DNA of 8,971 bases from an uncultured Candidatus Nemicrothrix sp. (lineage in GTDB: Bacteria; Actinomycetota; Acidimicrobiia; Acidimicrobiales; UBA8592), in the NCBI GenBank assembly GCA_913046155.1, contig CAJWRY010000059.1, forward strand, positions 1 through 8,971, read 5' to 3'. How positions within the stretch are numbered: position 1 is the first letter of the stretch; each line of letters opens with the position of its first letter. Both the position numbers and the translations under genes were made by a program. The notes under the pieces are model-generated. The model did no database searches. It had not been told where the DNA came from and was given only the letters and a program-made list of their open reading frames with translations. Below, one piece after another: positions 4,518-8,971 of the stretch.

Positions 4518-6779
4518 TCACGATTTCGCCTTTTGAAGTGATGACCCTTTATTGTTTCCTGGCAAAATCCGATAGGCATCGTATACTCCATCAACTTGGC
4601 GTATGAGGCTTATTAACCAGTCCAGGTGACGACCATCTCCTAATTCGAACTCAAAGTTCATGACGCTGATTCTGTCAGTTCCAGTTCGGGTAGAGCTTGA
4701 GATGATGTTTACCCTTGCATCGGAGAGGACTGTTGAAACATCTCCGAGTAGCCTCGTTCGATCAAATGCCTTTACTTCTATTGATGCTGTAAAGGTGCCT
4801 CCTCGTTTATCATCCCATTCCACATCTATTAAACGATTCGCATGTCCGGAAGCTAAAGCCACGCCATTGGCACAATCACTTCGGTGGATGGAGACTCCTC
4901 TTCCCCGTGTAACGAAACCCATTATTTCGTCTGGCGGAACAGGGGTGCAACATTTAGCTAATCTAATCATCACATCGTCAACACCCTCAACAACGACTCC
5001 TACTTCATTATCTCGTTTTCTTTTTGCCTGCCCTACTTTTTTGTCTCGGTGGCTTGGTAATGGAGCTGGAATTCCTTGTGATGACCCTTGTTTTTTGAGG
5101 ATCTCGAGAAATCGTCCAGCCACGCTTTTCGGATTTACATTTTGTTCACCAATGGCTGCATAGAGAGCTTCCGAATCCGAATAATTTAGTGTTTCGCAGA
5201 CTTCTTGCAAGGTCTCGCTCTTTAGAAGTTTGAATGTAGGCAAGCCTTCCTTGCGTAGAGATTCGGCAAGAGCTTCTCTTCCAGCGTCGATAGCGTCTTC
5301 TCTTCTTTCACGGGTGAACCATTGTCGAATTTTTGAACCCGCCCTGTGCGTTTTTGCGAATCTCAGCCAATCCTGAGATGGCCCTGCATCTTGGGCATTG
5401 CTAGTTAGTATTTCTACTGTGTCACCTGATTGGAGAACAGTATCGAGTGGGACAAGCCGTTTATTCACTCGGGCGCCTCTACAGGCATGCCCTACTTCTG
5501 TGTGTATTGTATATGCAAAGTCAACAGGAGTTGATTTAGATTCAAGGGTCACGACTTCACCTTTTGGTGTAAAGACGAAAACCTCGTCTTGGTCTAAATC
5601 CATCTTTAGATTAGTCATGAATTCAAGTGGATCCTCAGTTTCTTCTTGCCAATCAACAATGCGTGAGAACCACATATATTCATTTTCATCAACTTGTTCT
5701 TTATAACTGAAATGCGCAGCTGCACCGTGTTCGGCTCTATGGTGCATATCACGTGTTCTTATTTGGACTTCGAGAGGCTTACCTTGAGGTCCGATTACGG
5801 TGGTGTGGAGAGATTGGTACAGATTGAATTTAGGCATCGCTATGTAATCCTTGAACCTTCCTTGAACTGGATGCCACGTAGCATGGATTGAACCAAGAGC
5901 GCCATAGCAATCTTTCACCGATTCAACTATCACTCTAATGCCCATCAAATCGTATATTTCATCAAATTCTCTACCCTTTATTACCATCTTCTCGTAAATA
6001 CTCCAGAAATGCTTGGGTCTGCCATGCACCTCTGCTCCCACCATCAATTCATCAAGTCGGGACTTAACATCGGCTAAAATCTGAGCAAGGTAGAGATCTC
6101 TCTCAGGTGCCCGATCAGCTATCATTTGGTCAATTTGCGCGTACCATTTGGGATGCAATGCAGCGAAGGAGAGGTCCTCTAGCTCATTTTTTAAACCCTG
6201 CATGCCTAGTCGATGTGCGAGAGGGGCGTAAATATCAAGAGTCTCGCTTGCTATCCGTTGCTGTTTCCATTTCGGCAACGATGCGATGGTACGCATGTTG
6301 TGAAGACGGTCAGCGAGTTTAATTAGAAGCACTCTGATATCTTTTGCAACTGCCACCAACATTTTTCTCATTGAGGCAGCTTGTTGAGCTTCTTTTGTTT
6401 CAAATTTTATTCGCTCTAGTTTGGTAACACCGTCAACAATAGAAGCGACTTCATCTCCGAATACTTCTTCAATTCGCTCAAAAGCCTCTTCGGTATCCTC
6501 AAGAGTATCGTGTAGCAATGCAGCTATTATCGTTGATTCATCAAGCCCAAGGGATGCAACTATCTCTGCCACTGCAACCGGGTGTGTAATATAGGCATCT
6601 CCAGATTTACGGATTTGACCGTCATGCGCCTCTTGGGCTTCTTGGTAGGCTCTTTTAATTTGATCTGTCTCTAAGGTGGCATGGTGCCTTGAGAACATTT
6701 CCAACACCTGATTAAGTTCAGCCGCAGGGTCCTCTTCAATACGATTCCATAAGCTAACTTTTGTTGTAATCAAGCTCAT
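4518..6779 (-). CDS. rel: bifunctional (p)ppGpp synthetase/hydrolase (Rel)
   Basis: A 753-residue long RelA/SpoT homologue that makes (p)ppGpp from ATP and GDP/GTP, and hydrolyses it. The hydrolase domain (about 40-190) keeps its metal ligands: His66 (ITHP), His90-Asp91 (HDTLEDT) and Asp157 (ADRLHNM), so hydrolysis should be active. The synthetase domain (about 250-360) has RFKD (308-311), the motif of bifunctional enzymes rather than the EFDD of E. coli RelA, and YQSLHT (321-326). The TGS domain lies at about 398-459, followed by a helical region, the Cys-rich segment with CC at 610-611 and HRSDC (632-636), and a C-terminal ACT domain (about 664-745). The TGS, Cys-rich and ACT parts contact ribosomes carrying uncharged tRNA. 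It lies 26 bp after apt, the common actinobacterial order. The ribosome binding site is weak (AGGATAGG within an imperfect hairpin). No domain is missing. Confidence 0.97.
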   Translation of the reverse strand: MSLITTKVSLWNRIEEDPAAELNQVLEMFSRHHATLETDQIKRAYQEAQEAHDGQIRKSGDAYITHPVAVAEIVASLGLDESTIIAALLHDTLEDTEEAFERIEEVFGDEVASIVDGVTKLERIKFETKEAQQAASMRKMLVAVAKDIRVLLIKLADRLHNMRTIASLPKWKQQRIASETLDIYAPLAHRLGMQGLKNELEDLSFAALHPKWYAQIDQMIADRAPERDLYLAQILADVKSRLDELMVGAEVHGRPKHFWSIYEKMVIKGREFDEIYDLMGIRVIVESVKDCYGALGSIHATWHPVQGRFKDYIAMPKFNLYQSLHTTVIGPQGKPLEVQIRTRDMHHRAEHGAAAHFSYKEQVDENEYMWFSRIVDWQEETEDPLEFMTNLKMDLDQDEVFVFTPKGEVVTLESKSTPVDFAYTIHTEVGHACRGARVNKRLVPLDTVLQSGDTVEILTSNAQDAGPSQDWLRFAKTHRAGSKIRQWFTRERREDAIDAGREALAESLRKEGLPTFKLLKSETLQEVCETLNYSDSEALYAAIGEQNVNPKSVAGRFLEILKKQGSSQGIPAPLPSHRDKKVGQAKRKRDNEVGVVVEGVDDVMIRLAKCCTPVPPDEIMGFVTRGRGVSIHRSDCANGVALASGHANRLIDVEWDDKRGGTFTASIEVKAFDRTRLLGDVSTVLSDARVNIISSSTRTGTDRISVMNFEFELGDGRHLDWLISLIRQVDGVYDAYRILPGNNKGSSLQKAKS

Positions 6780-6787
6780 GTTTATAA

Positions 6788-6800
6788 GCCTATCCTAGGC
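6788..6800 (-). promoter_or_regulatory. small hairpin covering the weak rel ribosome binding site
   Basis: The minus strand reads GCCTAGGATAGGC: 5-base arms GCCTA/TAGGC around GGA, ending 8 nt before the rel ATG. The purine-rich AGGATAGG, the only Shine-Dalgarno-like sequence for rel, lies in its loop and 3' arm, so folding could reduce initiation. The stem is short, and a regulatory role is speculative. Confidence 0.25.
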
Positions 6801-6805
6801 AAGCA

Positions 6806-7336
6806 CTAGTCGTAAGTCAGGAGAGTATGTTGATGATAATTTGCTATCTCTTCTCTTCCGTTCAGGAACTCAAGCGATGCTAGAAATACAAATCCAACGA
6901 CTCTTCCGCCTAAACGCTCGACTAGTTTTGCAGCAGATTTCGCAGTTCCACCGGTTGCAAGAACATCATCAACGATTAGCACATTTGATCCCTTGGGTAC
7001 CGCATCACGTTGCATCTCAAGAGAGGATTCACCGTATTCTAAATTATAGCTCTGAGCTATAATTTCACCTGGAAGTTTCCCTGCCTTTCGAATGGCAATG
7101 AAACCTAAATTTAGCGCATTTGCTAGGGCTGACCCAAAGATGAATCCGCGAGCTTCAATACCAGCAACATAGTCTATTTCTTCGACATCAACTGCTCTTG
7201 CCATCAACGACACCGCTGTTGCGAAAGCTGCCGCATCTTTTAATAAAGGCGAGACATCTTTGAAGTTGATTCCTTCACGGGGAAAGTCCGGAACATTTTG
7301 AATGAACTGTTTCAAGTCTATTTCGGATAGCGACAT
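6806..7336 (-). CDS. apt: adenine phosphoribosyltransferase
   Basis: A 176-residue enzyme of the usual length for bacterial APRT, converting adenine and PRPP into AMP and pyrophosphate in the cytoplasm (purine salvage). The N-terminus has the family pattern I-x-x-V-x-D-F-P-x-x-G-I-x-F-K-D (12-27). The ARGFIFG segment (62-68) forms part of the base and PRPP pocket. The type I PRPP loop VLIVDDVLATGGT (119-131) contains the paired aspartates. The start at 7336 follows the secF stop by 5 bp, and rel follows 26 bp downstream, so the gene is most likely within one transcript. No clear Shine-Dalgarno sequence is visible, and coupling to secF termination is likely. The secF-apt-rel order is common in actinobacteria. 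Confidence 0.96.
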   Translation of the reverse strand: MSLSEIDLKQFIQNVPDFPREGINFKDVSPLLKDAAAFATAVSLMARAVDVEEIDYVAGIEARGFIFGSALANALNLGFIAIRKAGKLPGEIIAQSYNLEYGESSLEMQRDAVPKGSNVLIVDDVLATGGTAKSAAKLVERLGGRVVGFVFLASLEFLNGREEIANYHQHTLLTYD

Positions 7337-7341
7337 CTCAG

Positions 7342-8412
7342 TTATTTACGTTTTTTCCTTGGCCTTGGTGGAATGGCTGGGTTTGATGGCGCCTTAACAG
7401 CAGCCTGAGAACTTTTTGATCTTTTCTTTACTGCCTCGCTTAACCGGTAGGACCTATTGCTATCTGAGTCTGCATCACCAAATTTGTTCCTCAAGATCGT
7501 AGCTGTAGGTGCAGCAACGAAAAGAGATGAAAAGGTTCCGATTATTAGGCCGATAAGCAATGCCAAGGCGAACTCTCTTAAAGTAACTGCCCCCATGATT
7601 CCAGACCCCACGACCAAAACCGAAACAACTGGAAGAATAGAAGTGATACTGGTATTTACTGACCGCATAAATACCTGATTCAGCGCCTTTTCCACTACTA
7701 ACGTATAAGTTAGTTTTGAGTTGGAGAGCATGTGCTCGTTGTCTCTGACTTTGTCAAACACTACTAAAGTATCGTAGAGCGAGTAGCCCATGATTGTTAG
7801 AAAAGCTATGACGGTCGGTGGGGTTACTTCAAACTGGAAAAGTGCGTACAAGCCAACGGTTATCAAAATATCGTGTGCGACTGCGAGTAAAGCCCCTACT
7901 GCCATTTCCCACCTGAGGCGAATCGTTATATAAAGAGCAATAACAATAAAGAAGACAATCAGCGCATTAATAGCTTTATCTGTTATTTCTTCTCCCCATG
8001 ATGGACCAGCCGTCGAGACGCTGATAGCTGATTCGTCCTGACCGGTTAACTCTGCAAGAGCAGCCGTTACTTGTGCAACTATAGGGTCACCACTTTCGCC
8101 CTGCTCAAGCGACGTTTGCGCTACTTTAGAGAGCTCGGTGCGAACACGAAGAACACCTCCGCCTGTTTGGATTCGTGCATCTGCGATGCCTAGTGGGCGC
8201 AATGCATCTCGCACCTGTTCCGCTTCAATTCCAGTGGCTGAGACTTCCCATGCTCCGCCGCCTTCAAATTCTAGACCCAGATTTAATCCTCTGAATCCAA
8301 GACCGCTTACTGAAATTATCAGCACTAGAAGAGAACAGAAACCTACAGGTTTCCAAAGTTTTGCAAAGGGTACTGAAGTTTCGTTCCTGTACATTCTCCC
8401 AAGCAAACTCAT
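7342..8412 (-). CDS. secF: protein translocase subunit SecF
   Basis: A 356-residue inner-membrane protein of the RND-like SecDF complex, which uses the proton gradient to pull exported proteins out of the Sec channel. Six membrane segments are visible at about 22-40, 147-165, 171-190, 197-218, 254-272 and 279-300, with an extracytoplasmic domain at about 45-135. The motif after segment 1 reads NLGLEFEGG, with Glu where Asp is more usual (LGxDFxGG). The segment 4 motif GYSLYDTLVVFDKVRDN (209-225) and the NTSITS stretch (253-258) are intact. The tail from 328 is strongly basic and proline-rich, probably cytoplasmic. The ATG overlaps the secD stop (ATGA), and AGGAGG lies 4 nt upstream within secD codons, so translation is coupled. 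Confidence 0.96.
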   Translation of the reverse strand: MSLLGRMYRNETSVPFAKLWKPVGFCSLLVLIISVSGLGFRGLNLGLEFEGGGAWEVSATGIEAEQVRDALRPLGIADARIQTGGGVLRVRTELSKVAQTSLEQGESGDPIVAQVTAALAELTGQDESAISVSTAGPSWGEEITDKAINALIVFFIVIALYITIRLRWEMAVGALLAVAHDILITVGLYALFQFEVTPPTVIAFLTIMGYSLYDTLVVFDKVRDNEHMLSNSKLTYTLVVEKALNQVFMRSVNTSITSILPVVSVLVVGSGIMGAVTLREFALALLIGLIIGTFSSLFVAAPTATILRNKFGDADSDSNRSYRLSEAVKKRSKSSQAAVKAPSNPAIPPRPRKKRK

Positions 8413-8971
8413 GATTCCTCCTCAACAGAACTAGGCAAGCCACTTAACCACGATCGATCTTGTATTGCTTTCTGCATTCCCATTAATTTAACAACTGGTC
8501 TGAGAAAGAAATAGGTGGCGACCAGGTCAAGTATTGATGCGAGGCCAAGCATCAAAGCAAATCCTCTTACAGAACCAACTGTGAGGAAGTAAAGAATGGC
8601 GGCGCCTATTAGAGAAGCTAGATTGGCCCAAAAGATTGTTTTGAAAGCTATTGGGAATGACTGATCCACTGCTGAACGCAGGGTCCTTCCATTCCTTATA
8701 TCCTCTTTTAAATGCTCAAAGTAAACTACGTTTGAATCTAAAGACGTACCTATGGAGACGATCAATCCAACCACTCCAGCCAGCGTTAATGCCAAGCTTC
8801 GTGTTTCAGATAGCCAGGAGAGGATTACCCATAACATGGTTCCAGACACCGCTAAAGAAAGCATCGCTGCCAAGCCTAATAACTTGTAGTAAGCGATCAT
8901 GTACAAGGCGACTAGTGCAAGACCGACCAGTCCGGCGGTAATACCCGCATCTAAAGAATCTTGACCGAGTG
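8409..8971 (-). CDS. secD: protein translocase subunit SecD, C-terminal part (cut by right window edge)
   Basis: The last 186 codons of secD; the frame stays open to the window edge. The visible part begins LGQDSLDAGITAGLVG, the hallmark entry into the SecD membrane domain, and includes segments 2-6. The conserved segment 4 motif reads GTSLDSNVVYFEHLKED, equivalent to the common G(M)(A)VDANVLIFERIREE. It keeps the aspartate and asparagine implicated in proton-driven function but replaces neighbouring residues. A Leu-Tyr-Met near 8906 is internal to the protein, not a start: reading frame and homology continue upstream. The extracytoplasmic P1 domain and segment 1 lie outside the window. SecD pairs with SecF, which overlaps it by 4 bp. 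Confident as a family call. Confidence 0.95.
   Translation of the reverse strand, partial: LGQDSLDAGITAGLVGLALVALYMIAYYKLLGLAAMLSLAVSGTMLWVILSWLSETRSLALTLAGVVGLIVSIGTSLDSNVVYFEHLKEDIRNGRTLRSAVDQSFPIAFKTIFWANLASLIGAAILYFLTVGSVRGFALMLGLASILDLVATYFFLRPVVKLMGMQKAIQDRSWLSGLPSSVEEES
8417..8422 (-). promoter_or_regulatory. ribosome binding site of secF inside secD
   Basis: A full AGGAGG on the minus strand, 4 nt before the secF ATG and encoded by the glutamate codons at the end of SecD. The match is perfect but the spacing is shorter than usual, consistent with re-initiation by ribosomes finishing secD. Confidence 0.6.

Noticed and set aside
4660..5163. 167-codon plus-strand open frame inside rel
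   Set aside because: It is the longest antisense frame in the window, but it covers the well-conserved Cys-rich and ACT regions of Rel and encodes a low-complexity Ser/Thr/Pro-rich peptide with no family resemblance.
8409..8906. SecD read as a complete 165-residue protein starting at 8906
   Set aside because: The codon at 8906 is an internal TTG. The frame and the SecD-specific sequence LGQDSLDAGITAG continue upstream to the window edge, so this is a partial gene.
8651..8941. plus-strand open frame inside secD
   Set aside because: Antisense to the conserved SecD membrane domain. The peptide has no recognisable features.
1..8971. Defence island, phage or other novel mobile system
   Set aside because: All larger genes are core housekeeping genes in a conserved actinobacterial order. 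No integrase, transposase, nuclease or helicase cassette, CRISPR repeats or attachment-site-like duplications were found on reading both strands.

Overview
The window looks like a core chromosomal segment of a moderate-to-low-GC actinobacterium (GC judged by eye, not computed). The gene order secD-secF-apt-rel, then hisS-aspS, then a small membrane protein just before alaS, is a known actinobacterial arrangement. A DivIVA-repeat protein and a SepF-like protein are also present. Protein details such as the SecD membrane motif GTSLDSNVV and the AspRS and SecF variants would suit an Acidimicrobiia-like, possibly marine, lineage. That placement is an inference from memory, not a search result.

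Layout. Almost everything is on the minus strand and reads from high to low coordinates. SecD (3' part only, cut by the right edge) overlaps SecF by 4 bp. Then come apt (5 bp gap), bifunctional rel (26 bp gap), a four-repeat DivIVA-like gene (55 bp gap), hisS (64 bp gap) and aspS (4 bp overlap). The only plus-strand gene is a 77-codon SepF-like gene at 541-774. Its stop codon is 1 bp from the aspS stop, tail to tail. Upstream it is divergent from a small minus-strand gene for an N-terminally membrane-anchored protein (119-385). At the far left, the first ten codons of alaS (30 down to 1) are visible, with a Shine-Dalgarno sequence.

How the genes fit together. SecD/SecF are the proton-motive-force-driven part of Sec export. 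Apt salvages adenine. Rel makes and degrades (p)ppGpp. HisRS, AspRS and AlaRS charge tRNAs, whose charging state is what Rel senses on stalled ribosomes. The two non-housekeeping-looking genes, SepF-like and DivIVA-repeat, both belong to families tied to cell division or polar growth.

No tRNA or rRNA gene, CRISPR array, insertion sequence, phage gene or convincing intrinsic terminator is visible. The longest gene-free stretch is the 155 bp divergent region at 386-540. It holds two back-to-back candidate promoters, both placed so that transcription would begin at the start codon. One carries a perfect 14 bp palindrome in its spacer. I see no clear previously undescribed system. The most interesting items are the minimal SepF paralogue with its promoter palindrome, and the DivIVA-repeat protein.
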